NCBI GenBank assembly: GCA_902802045.1
Contig: CADCKQ010000001.1
Location: 186,001-250,000, forward strand
Source of the DNA: Oscillospiraceae bacterium
GTDB taxonomy: Bacteria; Bacillota; Clostridia; Oscillospirales; Oscillospiraceae
Length of the DNA stretch: 64,000 nucleotides
Direction: 5' to 3'
In this document: piece after piece, positions 36,477-46,042 of the stretch
How positions within the stretch are numbered: position 1 is the first letter of the stretch
Layout of the letters: each line of letters starts with the position of its first letter
The notes under the pieces: model-generated
Told to the model about the DNA's origin: nothing
The model's database searches: none
Seen by the model: the letters and a program-made list of their open reading frames with translations, nothing else
Position numbers and translations under genes: made by a program

Positions 36477-36549
36477 CCAACTAAGATTCGGCGATTTACA
36501 CAATAAAATAACAGGAAATTTGTGCGTTTTGCACAAATTCCCTGTTTTG

Positions 36550-37272
36550 TCAATCCGGTAAAGGCGCCTCTTCAACGCCTCTGCTTCTCTTCGGGTATTT
36601 TTCCGAGTATTCTTTAACGATATTTAAATGAAGTATCATCTCAAGCTGGGCTCTCTGGACATCCCTGGCCTTGATCGCCTCATAAATTGCCCTGTGCGAC
36701 TTCTGGGTTTTCTGCTGATAGTTGGGCAGATCCCAAAACCTTATGCGGACATCGGCAATCAGATTATTGACCATGTGGATCGTAGACGCGAGCATGGCAT
36801 TGTGCGAGGCTACTGCAATTGCATCATGGAACTCGACGTCATGCATATAGTTAGTGAAGTCGTTGTCCATGGCCTCTATAGCCTTCTCTATAGCTCTAAA
36901 GTCCTCTTCTGTTGCCCTTTTGCAGGCAAGTTCCACATTTCCGACTTCTATGACCCGCCTGAACTCGTTGAATGTCTCCTGTGCGGATATCTGACTTGCA
37001 CTCTCGATCCACGAACTGATCTGCCTGATATAATCGGCGTTTCTCAGCAGTACCTTTCTGTTTCCGCGGCTTTCTATCGCCCCCATGAACTCGAGTATCG
37101 CAAGACATTCACGAAGCGAGCCTCTGCCGACACCCAGCTGTTCAGCAAGATCTCTCTCGGGGGGCAGCTCTTTTCCAACTTTTATCTTGCCCTCTCCGAT
37201 CGCATTGACGATCGCTTCCATAATCAGTTCGGGGACTTTAGGCGAATCATACTGGATCTTATCGAGCTGCAT
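36550..37272 (-). CDS. GntR-family regulator, FadR subfamily
   Basis: A 240-residue regulator. Residues about 10-75 are the GntR winged helix (PPERDLAEQLGVGRGSLRECLAILEFMGAIESR). The all-helical FCD domain follows, with the metal-binding pattern DVEFHDAIAVASHN and SHRAIYEAI, where Asp/His residues usually bind zinc and an organic acid. FadR-subfamily relatives such as LldR and PdhR respond to lactate or pyruvate. Two matching operators flank the TRAP and dehydrogenase operons, so it probably represses both until the acid is present. Confidence 0.9.
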   Translation of the reverse strand: MQLDKIQYDSPKVPELIMEAIVNAIGEGKIKVGKELPPERDLAEQLGVGRGSLRECLAILEFMGAIESRGNRKVLLRNADYIRQISSWIESASQISAQETFNEFRRVIEVGNVELACKRATEEDFRAIEKAIEAMDNDFTNYMHDVEFHDAIAVASHNAMLASTIHMVNNLIADVRIRFWDLPNYQQKTQKSHRAIYEAIKARDVQRAQLEMILHLNIVKEYSEKYPKRSRGVEEAPLPD

Positions 37273-37356
37273 ATACCGTTACCCCCTTTGCAGGTTAATC
37301 TGTCTTTCTGCTAAATATAAATAGCACACATGCTGTGTATTTTCAAACCCTATTTT

Positions 37357-38337
37357 TTATTCTTCGAAAAGTAGCCTCAGAATATTATCTTCCGTTATAG
37401 CACCGAACATAGCGGGAATGTCAAGTCCGGACAGCTTTTCCGACACCGCGTTTTTTTCAAAAACAGTACCTTTCAGGGTCTCGCAGGCCTCTGCATTATC
37501 CTTTAAGGACATGAAATCACCGAAAAAAGCTATATCTTTTATTGCTCCCTTTTCGATAGAGGCGGAGATCTTCAGCGTCCCTCCCGGAAAACGTCCCCTG
37601 TTTGTATACTCGAAAGCGGGATCTCTTCCGAAGGTCCACTCCCGGCTTCTATATACTTTCGCGATCTCTTCCACCTTTTTCAGTTCTTCTGCATTTAAAA
37701 ATGACCTCTCAGCCCCGCCAGGCACAAGCTCTTTCAATATTGCGTCTTTAAACTGCAGTATATCCATCTCCTTATTGAGTTCGCTTTTAATGTTCGTAAT
37801 GCGGCTTTTTACGGATTTCGCGCTCTTTGACATGAACTTCTCGGGATCGGGGCTTAAAGCTCCCGTCACAGCATCACTGTCGGAATCGAAAAGCAGAGTA
37901 CCGTGGTAGAGTATTCTGCTTTTTTCTATTCTCTGGGCAACTCCCGAGACCTTTTTCCCGTTTAACAGTATGTCGTTTCTTCCTGAAAGAACGGCATCTC
38001 CGCCAAGCGCTCTGAGCGCTCTGCAGACCGGCCGTGAGAAACGGTCGAAGGTCAGCGCCTCCACATCACCTGTATCAGAAATAAAGGAAAAATTCAGATT
38101 CCCCAGATCATGATATACAGCCCCTCCGCCTGTTTTTCTGCGCACGACCTTCACATTGTGCGCGCTTACATATTCTCTGTTGATCTCTTCTTCCGCGCAC
38201 TGATTCAGACCGACAACGACCGTGTTGTCATTTTGCCAGAGCATAAGCAGATCCCCTTCAATTCTGTACTTAAGCAGATATTCTTCAAAAGCAAGGTTGA
38301 AGCACGGATCCGTGCTGTTCGTTTCATAGTAGTACAT
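37357..38337 (-). CDS. lplA: Lipoate-protein ligase
   Basis: A 326-residue ligase that activates free lipoate with ATP and attaches it to lipoyl-domain lysines. The N-terminus STDPCFNLAFEEYLLK, the loop RRKTGGGAVYHDLGNLNFSF and the segment KVSGVAQRIEKSRILYHGTLL are diagnostic, and an accessory C-terminal domain is present. ATG 38335-38337 gives the family start MYYYETN. It sits beside the operon encoding lipoyl-bearing E2 and E3, its likely targets. Confidence 0.93.
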   Translation of the reverse strand: MYYYETNSTDPCFNLAFEEYLLKYRIEGDLLMLWQNDNTVVVGLNQCAEEEINREYVSAHNVKVVRRKTGGGAVYHDLGNLNFSFISDTGDVEALTFDRFSRPVCRALRALGGDAVLSGRNDILLNGKKVSGVAQRIEKSRILYHGTLLFDSDSDAVTGALSPDPEKFMSKSAKSVKSRITNIKSELNKEMDILQFKDAILKELVPGGAERSFLNAEELKKVEEIAKVYRSREWTFGRDPAFEYTNRGRFPGGTLKISASIEKGAIKDIAFFGDFMSLKDNAEACETLKGTVFEKNAVSEKLSGLDIPAMFGAITEDNILRLLFEE

Positions 38338-38530
38338 AGCTTCCACGCCTTTGCGCATTATTATGGGTCATTATACAATAATCACCGTTGAATGTAAATT
38401 TTACTGTCTCTGTATAAGCGATTAAGTCTGGAAACTGTCTGCAATGATATCCTTGCAAACCTGCCCCTCGGAAAGTATATTTAAATCAGATAAAAAACAG
38501 TTGCAAAAGCTTAAGGAGTATGCTCAGGAT

Positions 38531-39217
38531 ATGAAAAGATCAGAGATAAACAAAGCTATAAAAGAACTCGAAGCCATGTGCTCTTCCTGCTGCTTCGCCC
38601 TGCCGCCGTTTTGCGGTTTTACGCCTGAAGAGTGGCAAACGCTCGGACATGAATACGATGAGGTACGTGACTGTATGCTCGGCTGGGATATCACGGACTA
38701 CGGGCTCGGAGATTTCGATAAGGTCGGAATGTCCCTGATCACAATTAGAAACGGAAACAGGAGCATGGCGGACAAGTACCCTAAGGTGTATGCGGAAAAG
38801 CTCCTGTACTTAAGGGAAGGGCAATACTCTCCAAACCATTTTCATTGGTATAAGACTGAGGATATCATAAACCGGGGCGGAGGGAATGTGCTGATAAGGG
38901 TTTATAACAGCCTTCCTGACGAGAGCATCGACTTTGAAAGCGATGTAACAGTCACCACAGATGCCAGGACCTACACTGTTCCGGCCGGGACACAGATACG
39001 GCTTACACCGGGCGAGAGCATATTTATACGTCAGGATATGTATCACGATTTCTCTGTAGAGAAAGGTAGCGGGGCAGTACTTCTCGGAGAGGTCAGCCGG
39101 TGCAATGATGACAACACTGACAACCGCTTCAATCCCCCCGTCGGAAGATTCCCTTCTATTGAAGAAGACGAGCCTCCCTACAGACTGCTCTGCACCGAAT
39201 ATTCGAAAGCTCTGTAA
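38531..39217 (+). CDS. D-lyxose isomerase-like cupin
   Basis: A 228-residue protein matching the D-lyxose ketol-isomerase family. MKRSEINKAIKELEAM is the family N-terminus and a cupin with metal ligands follows (SPNHFHWYKTEDIINRGGG, and a His in RQDMYHDF). It would interconvert D-lyxose and D-xylulose, or act on related sugars such as mannose. ATG 38531 was chosen for family fit, although its AAGGAG is 12 bases upstream. It precedes a sugar ABC importer after 85 bases, so the two probably serve one sugar. Confidence 0.82.
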   Translation: MKRSEINKAIKELEAMCSSCCFALPPFCGFTPEEWQTLGHEYDEVRDCMLGWDITDYGLGDFDKVGMSLITIRNGNRSMADKYPKVYAEKLLYLREGQYSPNHFHWYKTEDIINRGGGNVLIRVYNSLPDESIDFESDVTVTTDARTYTVPAGTQIRLTPGESIFIRQDMYHDFSVEKGSGAVLLGEVSRCNDDNTDNRFNPPVGRFPSIEEDEPPYRLLCTEYSKAL

Positions 39218-39302
39218 AAGCCCGTAATGTTGAAAAACAGGGACATATATGCTATCTTTTATTCATCAAAAATACTTTCTGTGAAGGCGGGATGATATAT
39301 CT

Positions 39303-40400
39303 ATGAAAGTTGTACTTGAACACATAACCAAGCGCTTCATTGACCGCAACAAAAAAAACAAAACGGAATTGGTTGCCGTCAGCGACATGTGTCTCGATAT
39401 TCCTGACGGCAAACTTATAGGCCTGCTCGGACCTTCCGGCTGCGGGAAAAGCACCACTTTAAACATAATATGCGGACTCGAGAAGCCTTCTTCCGGAAAG
39501 ATCTTCTTCGGCGACGACGATGTAACAGACCTTCCTCCTGAAAACAGGGGCGTCGGCATGGTGTTTCAGAGTTACGCGCTCTACCCTCACCTGACTGTAA
39601 GACAGAACATAACTTTCCCGCTTGAAAACCTGAAAGGAGACAAAAAGCTCACAAAGCAGGAGATGAACGACAGGGCCTTAGGGGCTGCAAAGCTCGTCCA
39701 GCTCGACGGATATATGGAACGGAAGCCTTCAGAACTGTCCGGAGGCCAGCAGCAGAGAGTCGCCATAGCGAGGGCGCTTGTCAAGATGCCCAAAGTGCTG
39801 CTGCTGGACGAGCCACTCTCAAATCTTGATGCGAGATTGCGTCTTCAGACAAGAGAGGAACTCAGACGTATCCAGAAGGAGACAGGTATCACCACGATCT
39901 TTGTCACGCACGACCAGGAAGAAGCCATGAGCATCTCAGATCTGATAGTGGTCATGAAAAAGGCCGAGGTACAGCAGGTAGGAATACCTCAGGACGTCTA
40001 CGATGACCCGAAAAACCTGTTCGTCGCTCAGTTTCTCGGCACTCCTCCGATCAATGTTTTTGCCGGGGAGATCAGGGAAGAAAAGGTGTATCTCGGAGAA
40101 GACTGTATTCTTGACGCACCGGGAATCGAGGATAAGGAAGTACACGTCGGAATAAGACCCGAGGGCTTCATAGTCGACGAGAACGGGCCGCTCCACTGCA
40201 AAATAAGAGTCGTAGAAGTCATGGGCAGAGACACGAGCATAGTCTCCTCTCACCCTGTTGCGGAGACCGAGACGATACGCTCCATAATAGATTCCGAAGA
40301 CAGACCTGCCGCCACTTCGGGCACGGTCACCTTCAGTCTGAGGAAAAGCAAGGTGCTTCTGTTCGACATGGAGACAGAAGAGCGCATCTATCCGTGTTGA
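39303..40400 (+). CDS. Sugar ABC importer ATPase, MalK/MsmK type
   Basis: A 365-residue ATPase. It has Walker A GPSGCGKST near residue 44, the signature LSGGQQQRVAIARAL, Walker B VLLLDEPLSNLDAR and the switch His in VTHDQEEAM, followed by a C-terminal TOBE-like regulatory domain (VHVGIRPEGFIV). It powers the two permeases encoded downstream. The ribosome site is weak. It is the first gene of a four-gene importer operon. Confidence 0.92.
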   Translation: MKVVLEHITKRFIDRNKKNKTELVAVSDMCLDIPDGKLIGLLGPSGCGKSTTLNIICGLEKPSSGKIFFGDDDVTDLPPENRGVGMVFQSYALYPHLTVRQNITFPLENLKGDKKLTKQEMNDRALGAAKLVQLDGYMERKPSELSGGQQQRVAIARALVKMPKVLLLDEPLSNLDARLRLQTREELRRIQKETGITTIFVTHDQEEAMSISDLIVVMKKAEVQQVGIPQDVYDDPKNLFVAQFLGTPPINVFAGEIREEKVYLGEDCILDAPGIEDKEVHVGIRPEGFIVDENGPLHCKIRVVEVMGRDTSIVSSHPVAETETIRSIIDSEDRPAATSGTVTFSLRKSKVLLFDMETEERIYPC

Positions 40401-40412
40401 GAGGCAGGGCAT

Positions 40413-41303
40413 ATGAATAACAACAATCTCAAAGGCTGGCTTTATCTGTTGCCCGCGATCGTCTTTCTGGGCTTCTTCATGGTATACCCTCTTGTAGACG
40501 TCTTCATTTATTCCTTTGAAGAGGGTTACAACTTTGCATCCCAGAGTTACTCGGGCACAGGCCTTTTCAACTACTCCTTTGTTCTGCATGACCCGTATTT
40601 CATGCAGGCTCTGAAAAATACGATACTGATGGTCATTATAACTGTTCCTCTTTCAACCGGCTTTGCCCTTCTGATATCTTTGGCACTGAGCTCCATAAAG
40701 CCTCTCAGGAACGCGTTTCAGACCATCTATTTCCTCCCGTATGTGACAAACACCCTCGCAGTGGGCCTTGTATTCATGATACTTTTCAAGAAGACACCCT
40801 ACTCGGACGGGCTTGCCAACATGCTGATATCTCTTTTCGGAGGAACATCCGTTGATTTCATTGAAGGCCCATACTGGGCAAAGATGTTTGTCTTCTGCTT
40901 CTACATCATATGGGTCGTTCTCCCTTTCAAGATCCTTATACTCACCAGCGCCATCGCCTCTGTGAATCCCATGTATTATAAAGCTGCCCGTATAGACGGC
41001 GCCGGCAGTTTCACGATGTTTAAAAAAATCACGCTTCCGATGATCTCCCCGATGATCTTTTATCTGATAATTACCGGGTTTATCGGCGCGTTCAAATCAT
41101 ACAGTGATGCAGTCGCCCTCTTTGGAACAGATCTGAACGCTGCAGGAATGAACACGATAGTAGGCTATGTCTATGACATGCTGTACGGCGACAGCGGCGG
41201 ATATCCCTCATATGCCTCTGCTGCTGCCATCATCCTCTTTGCCGTTGTCCTGACGATCACGGTCATTAACCTCACCGTCAGCAGAAAACGGGCAGTGTAC
41301 TGA
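40413..41303 (+). CDS. Sugar ABC importer permease, MalF type
   Basis: A 296-residue permease with about six helices. The EAA coupling loop is KAARIDGAGSFTMFKKITLPMI, which docks on the ATPase. It lies 12 bases after the ATPase gene and 13 bases before the second permease. Confidence 0.92.
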   Translation: MNNNNLKGWLYLLPAIVFLGFFMVYPLVDVFIYSFEEGYNFASQSYSGTGLFNYSFVLHDPYFMQALKNTILMVIITVPLSTGFALLISLALSSIKPLRNAFQTIYFLPYVTNTLAVGLVFMILFKKTPYSDGLANMLISLFGGTSVDFIEGPYWAKMFVFCFYIIWVVLPFKILILTSAIASVNPMYYKAARIDGAGSFTMFKKITLPMISPMIFYLIITGFIGAFKSYSDAVALFGTDLNAAGMNTIVGYVYDMLYGDSGGYPSYASAAAIILFAVVLTITVINLTVSRKRAVY

Positions 41304-41316
41304 AAGGAGGAAAACT

Positions 41317-42180
41317 GTGAATTACGAAGAAATCGAACTTAAGTCCAGACGCAGAAAAACAATAAAAAATGTTATTGTATATATATTCCTTGCCATCTGG
41401 GCGATAATGGTTCTCTTCCCGTTCTACTGGATGATCCTGACCTCCTTTAAGAGTTACAGCGCCTATACCTCGGAATACATTCCAAAGTTCTTTACACTCT
41501 CTCCCACATTCCAGAATTACATTGACGCCTTCACGGCAGTTCCGCTTGCGAAGTATTTTCTGAACACACTCATATTTACTCTTGCTACCACGGGGATCAT
41601 GGTCGTCGTTACGGTGCTTGCCGCTTTCGCCTTTGCAAGACTCGATTTCAAAGGCAAGGATCTTGTTTTCACTCTTTTCCTGTCACTCATGATGATACCG
41701 GCGGAGCTCGTCGTCATTACAAACTTTGTGACAATAACAAACTGGAATATGAGAAACACATTCATGGGCCTGATACTTCCCTCTGTCACCTCGGTCTTTT
41801 ATATCTATCTCCTCAGGGAAAACTTTGCACAGGTGCCTGATGACCTGTACAAAGCAGCCAAAGTGGACGGAACTTCAGACTTCAAGTACCTCACAAAAGT
41901 CATGCTGCCTATCTGCAGGCCGACGATCGTAACCGTAATAATATTGAAGGTCATAGAATGCTGGAACTCGTATGTCTGGCCGAGACTGATCACCGATGAC
42001 CAGGCTTATTTCCTCGTTTCGAACGGAATCCAGGAGATTCGCGAAAACGGATTCGGCAGAGAGAACATCCCGGCGATGATGGCTGCAGTTGTTGTCATCT
42101 CGGTCCCGCTCATCGTCATATTCCTGATCTTCAGAAATAAGATCATGGAAGGCGTCTCAAGGGGAGGAACAAAGGGATGA
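41317..42180 (+). CDS. Sugar ABC importer permease, MalG type
   Basis: A 287-residue permease with about six helices and the coupling loop KAAKVDGTSDFKYLTKVMLP. The start is a GTG at 41317 with AAAGGAGG 6 bases upstream. Its stop overlaps the ATG of the binding protein by four bases (ATGA). Confidence 0.93.
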   Translation: MNYEEIELKSRRRKTIKNVIVYIFLAIWAIMVLFPFYWMILTSFKSYSAYTSEYIPKFFTLSPTFQNYIDAFTAVPLAKYFLNTLIFTLATTGIMVVVTVLAAFAFARLDFKGKDLVFTLFLSLMMIPAELVVITNFVTITNWNMRNTFMGLILPSVTSVFYIYLLRENFAQVPDDLYKAAKVDGTSDFKYLTKVMLPICRPTIVTVIILKVIECWNSYVWPRLITDDQAYFLVSNGIQEIRENGFGRENIPAMMAAVVVISVPLIVIFLIFRNKIMEGVSRGGTKG

Positions 42181-43790
42181 AAAAGTGTCTCTCCATACTT
42201 CTTGCATGTATAATGCTCCTTTCGCTCTTTTCGCTCTCCGGCTGTCACGGCTCCAGGGGGATGGATGAGTTTGTGATCCCGGAGGAATTCGACGATTCGC
42301 GCAGCTTCGAGATCACATTCTGGGCTAAGAATGACACGAACAAGACCCAGACGGATATATACCATAAGGCGATCTCGGATTTTGAGAAGATCTATCCGAA
42401 TATCAAGGTCAACATCCGGCTTTATACGGACTACAGCAAGATCTACAACGATGTCATAACCAACATCTCCACAAACACCACGCCGAATGTCTGCATAACA
42501 TATCCTGACCATATAGCGACTTATATGACCGGAATCAATGTCGTTGTGCCTCTGGACGAGCTTTTTGAAAACGAAAACTACGGGCTCGGCGGAACGAGAG
42601 TCGCCTTCGATTCAGTCTCCCGGGAAGAGCTCATACCTGAATTCCTTGATGAATGCATGATATCCGGGACTTACTACGCGATCCCCTACATGCGTTCGAC
42701 CGAGGCATGCTATGTCAACAGGACTTATGTTGAAAAGCTCGGCTACACTCTTCCCGAGACTCTCACCTGGGATTTCGTATGGGAAGTCAGTGAAGCCGCG
42801 CTTAAGAAAAACGCGGACGGGACTTTTGCAATAAACGGGCAGAACGTCATGATCCCCTTTATATACAAATCATCGGACAATATGATGATAACCATGCTCC
42901 GGCAGAAAGACGCTCCCTACTCAACGGATGAAGGCGCTATCGGCATCTTCAACGACACTACCTCGGAGCTTCTGCTGGATATATCCGGACACACAAAGTC
43001 CGGCGCCTTTTCCACATTCAAGGTCTCCGGATACCCTGCAAACTTCCTGAATGCCGGGCAGTGCATATTTGCTGTTGATTCCACAGCCGGAGCCACATGG
43101 ATGGGCTCTCATGCCCCTCTCTCGGATATCAGCGAGGACAAATTCGTCGAATTCGAGACCGAGGTCATGACTGTACCTCAGTTTGACCCTGCAGATCCGA
43201 AAATGATCTCACAGGGGCCTTCGATCTGCATCTTCAACAAGGAGGATCCGCAGGAAGTGCTCGCCTCATGGCTGTTTGCGCAGTATATGCTGACAAACGA
43301 CGTACAGATCGCATACTCCGAGACTGAAGGCTACGTTCCGGTCACGTCTCGCGCAAGGGACAGCGCGGAGTACCGCGATTACATTTCAAGAAGCGGTGAG
43401 GACAACGGCCTCCATTACTATGTTAAGATAAAAGCTTCCGAGCTTCTGACCGAAAACACGGAAAATACCTTTGTCACTCCTGTTTTCAACGGTTCCGCAT
43501 CATTAAGGGAAGCTGCCTCCCAGCTTGTGGAAAGCGTTGTAAAATCCACCAGAAGACGCGAGGCTGTGAATGACGAATATATAGAAAAACTGTACAGCAA
43601 TGTGACATCCCTATACAGGCTCGATTCCTCCGGAGCTTCTGCAGCCGTTTCCGGGAGAGATGCAAAAGATCTGGGCCCGCTTCCCAAGGAGTCCGTTATC
43701 CTGCTCTCAGTGCTTGCGGGTGTCTGGGTACTCATAGGCGCTTATTACATCACAGAGCATGTTAAAAAAAAGACTGGACAAAACAGCTAA
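42177..43790 (+). CDS. Sugar-binding lipoprotein with extra C-terminal helix
   Basis: A 537-residue solute-binding protein. The N-terminal signal ends in a lipobox (SLSGC, Cys 23), and the body matches family-1 extracellular binding proteins (ITFWAKNDTNKTQ, PYMRSTEACYVNRTYVEKLG, TWDFVWE, NAGQCIFAVDS). Unusually, the C-terminus has a hydrophobic helix (about 505-523, VILLSVLAGVWVLIGAYYI) followed by a Lys-rich tail, so it may be anchored at both ends. It is longer than typical sugar binders of about 430 residues. It is coupled to the permease gene upstream. Confidence 0.88.
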   Translation: MKKCLSILLACIMLLSLFSLSGCHGSRGMDEFVIPEEFDDSRSFEITFWAKNDTNKTQTDIYHKAISDFEKIYPNIKVNIRLYTDYSKIYNDVITNISTNTTPNVCITYPDHIATYMTGINVVVPLDELFENENYGLGGTRVAFDSVSREELIPEFLDECMISGTYYAIPYMRSTEACYVNRTYVEKLGYTLPETLTWDFVWEVSEAALKKNADGTFAINGQNVMIPFIYKSSDNMMITMLRQKDAPYSTDEGAIGIFNDTTSELLLDISGHTKSGAFSTFKVSGYPANFLNAGQCIFAVDSTAGATWMGSHAPLSDISEDKFVEFETEVMTVPQFDPADPKMISQGPSICIFNKEDPQEVLASWLFAQYMLTNDVQIAYSETEGYVPVTSRARDSAEYRDYISRSGEDNGLHYYVKIKASELLTENTENTFVTPVFNGSASLREAASQLVESVVKSTRRREAVNDEYIEKLYSNVTSLYRLDSSGASAAVSGRDAKDLGPLPKESVILLSVLAGVWVLIGAYYITEHVKKKTGQNS

Positions 43791-43796
43791 AAACCC

Positions 43797-43824
43797 TTGA
43801 GTTTGCACGGCCTTCGTCTATAAT
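43797..43824 (+). promoter_or_regulatory. Promoter of the 43871 lipoprotein gene
   Basis: TTGAGT (43797-43802) and TATAAT (43819-43824) are 16 bases apart, directly after the binding-protein stop. Confidence 0.55.
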
Positions 43825-43870
43825 ATCAGATGTGAGATATCCACCCCAATAAATAATAAGGAGAAAACAA

Positions 43871-44608
43871 ATGAAAAAATTTCTTGCACTTATGCTTGCC
43901 CTTATGATGGTCTTTGCACTGGCTGCATGCGGAAAACAGGCAGCTCCTGCCGCTTCCGACACGGATGTCAAGGGCGAAGGCGTCATGACCTATGAAGAAT
44001 ATGCAGCTGCTGCTATAGACGATCCCGTTGTCGTCGAGACCTATGTTCAGGCAACACAGTCCTGGTGGGACAACACAATAACAGTTTACTCCCAGGATAA
44101 AGACGGAGCATACTTCATCTATAACATGGCCTGCTCTGAAGAAGATGCAGCGAAGCTCGTCCCCGGCACTAAGATCAAAGTCACAGGTTATAAGGCCGAG
44201 TGGTCCGGAGAGATCGAGATAGCAGATGCCACATTTGAGATCGAAGAAGGCAGCTATATTGCCGAGCCTCTCGATGTGACAGCTCTTCTCGGCAAGGATG
44301 AGCTTGCAGACAAACAGAACATGAAGGTCGCCTTCAAGGGAATGACCGTTGAAGATTCCGGCAACGGCAGTGCTTTCATGTACAACTGGGACGGCTCCGG
44401 CTCACAGGGAGACGATGTATACTTCACGGTCTCCAAGGACGGCAGCAGTTACAGCTTCCTAATAGAGAGCTACCTCTGCTCCTCTGATACCGAAGTCTAC
44501 AAAGCAGCTGAAGCTCTGAAGGTTGGCGATGTCATCGACATGGAAGGCTTCCTCTACTGGTATGAAGGCGTTCAGCCCCATATCACTTCCATCAGCCCCG
44601 CCGCCTGA
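43871..44608 (+). CDS. Lipoprotein of unknown function
   Basis: A 245-residue exported lipoprotein with Cys 20 in FALAAC. Two similar beta-rich stretches (VETYVQATQSWWDNTITVYSQ with VPGTKIKVTGYK, and the later DDVYFTVSKDG with LKVGDVIDMEGF) suggest duplicated OB-like domains. There is an Ala-rich linker after the lipid anchor. It has AAGGAG upstream, its own promoter and terminator, and no clear functional partner. Confidence 0.75.
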   Translation: MKKFLALMLALMMVFALAACGKQAAPAASDTDVKGEGVMTYEEYAAAAIDDPVVVETYVQATQSWWDNTITVYSQDKDGAYFIYNMACSEEDAAKLVPGTKIKVTGYKAEWSGEIEIADATFEIEEGSYIAEPLDVTALLGKDELADKQNMKVAFKGMTVEDSGNGSAFMYNWDGSGSQGDDVYFTVSKDGSSYSFLIESYLCSSDTEVYKAAEALKVGDVIDMEGFLYWYEGVQPHITSISPAA

Positions 44609-44624
44609 AGCAAAACAGACAAAA

Positions 44625-44656
44625 TAAAAAATGCAGCCTTTGGGCTGCATTTTTTA
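44625..44656. terminator. Bidirectional terminator at 44.6 kb
   Basis: AAAAATGCAGCC pairs with GGCTGCATTTTT around TTTG, flanked by A- and T-runs. It serves the convergent lipoprotein and MFS genes. Confidence 0.8.
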
Positions 44657-45871
44657 TTTTCTTTTCTGTATCAGATAGACCGCTTCGACGGCTGTTATAA
44701 CGAATACTGTCAGGACTAAAAACAGAATGTACGCAGGGATATAGGAGCCTTCATGCATATCCGCAAGTATTCCGGGAACTATTGAAAAGAGCATTGTTCC
44801 CGCTGCATAGCACGCCTGGAAAAGTTCAACTGCAGAGTCGTATTTTTCTGGTACAGCCCAATCCCTCGCCCAAGCCGAAAGACCTACTGTCGTATTTCCA
44901 AGCCCTGCTCCGTAAAGCACCATGGCTGTAAGCAGCAGAAAGGGATTCCCATTCATAATACATAGTATCATTATTCCTGCTGCAGCGAGAGGCCCCATCA
45001 TAAGATTTGTTTTTCTCGCGGAAAACTTATCGGACAGAACACCGTAGAGAAACTTCCCGCCCATAAGTGCCAGACCGGAGACAGTGATTGCAAGAGCAAT
45101 GAGCTCAGGTGAAAAGTCTCCTCCTGCAGCCAGTACTGTCAGATGGCTGTAGCCTGCGTTAGTCATGCCGCCTACGCAGAGGAGCATCGGAATAATGAAC
45201 ATCCATTCTTTTCTTCCTATACCCGGTCCCCCAGGATGAGATACGCCGGCTACAGGATCATCCTTGTCTGTCCCCAAAGCAAAGAGCCCTTTTTCAGACG
45301 GATCATCCCGAATCAGCAGAAAGCTTATTATTCCAAGCAGCACTATGAAAACTGCTTCCGAGATGAATGAGACCTTAAGAGAAGAACCCTCTATGATCCT
45401 TGTAATCAGTGACGGGATCCCAAGAGTCGCAAGCCCTGTCGCTGCAGAGCAAAAGCCGAGCGCCACTGTCATTTCGGAAACAAACCAGTGCTCTATAACT
45501 ATAGAAACCGGGATCATGGTACCGAATCCGTAACCAATGCCTGTGACTGCCCCGGCAATGAGATAAGCGCCGAACCTTTTTGAAAGACCGAAAAGTGCAA
45601 AGCCTGCAGAAACCATAAATACGCTTGCAAGCATTCCCTTCCGAAGCGAAATCTTCTTATAGAAAGCTCCGCTGAGCAGCATGGCGGCAAAGGAAGTGAG
45701 GCTTCTGACAGTCAGTATGGCCGAACTCTGGGAATTTGTAAGTCCTCCCGCCTTTATTAAATACGGCTGGTAGACCGTAAACGCATTTACCGTCAGCCCG
45801 CTCGTGCAGAACATGACTAAAGCGCAACCTAAAGCAACATACCAGCCGTAGAAAAGATGCCTTTTTTTCAT
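44654..45871 (-). CDS. MFS transporter, OFA (oxalate/formate antiporter-like)
   Basis: A 405-residue protein with about 12 helices. The start KKRHLFYGWYVALGCALVMF and segments TGIGYGFGTMIPVSIVIEHWF and LVLYGAGLGNTTVGL are typical of the OFA monocarboxylate-type MFS group. ATG 45869-45871 has GGAAGG 7 bases upstream; a GTG just before it is less likely. The substrate is probably a small organic acid but cannot be specified. It is a single-gene unit. Confidence 0.85.
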   Translation of the reverse strand: MKKRHLFYGWYVALGCALVMFCTSGLTVNAFTVYQPYLIKAGGLTNSQSSAILTVRSLTSFAAMLLSGAFYKKISLRKGMLASVFMVSAGFALFGLSKRFGAYLIAGAVTGIGYGFGTMIPVSIVIEHWFVSEMTVALGFCSAATGLATLGIPSLITRIIEGSSLKVSFISEAVFIVLLGIISFLLIRDDPSEKGLFALGTDKDDPVAGVSHPGGPGIGRKEWMFIIPMLLCVGGMTNAGYSHLTVLAAGGDFSPELIALAITVSGLALMGGKFLYGVLSDKFSARKTNLMMGPLAAAGIMILCIMNGNPFLLLTAMVLYGAGLGNTTVGLSAWARDWAVPEKYDSAVELFQACYAAGTMLFSIVPGILADMHEGSYIPAYILFLVLTVFVITAVEAVYLIQKRK

Positions 45872-46004
45872 CACTGTTCCTTCCGAATCCGAAGTACGTT
45901 AAATTATAGCACCGAACACCAAAATATAAAATGTCAGTTTTCCCTCTCCATGACATTATTTGTCAGAACCATATATGAATCTGTACTTTTTTAGAGTATG
46001 AAGC

Positions 46005-46010
46005 TATAAT
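46005..46010 (+). promoter_or_regulatory. -10 element of hslO
   Basis: A consensus TATAAT lies 32 bases before the Hsp33 start, with only a weak -35 (TGTACT at 45982) 17 bases upstream. Confidence 0.4.
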
Positions 46011-46042
46011 GGTCGGGATATTCTTAATGCGGAGATGTGAAA

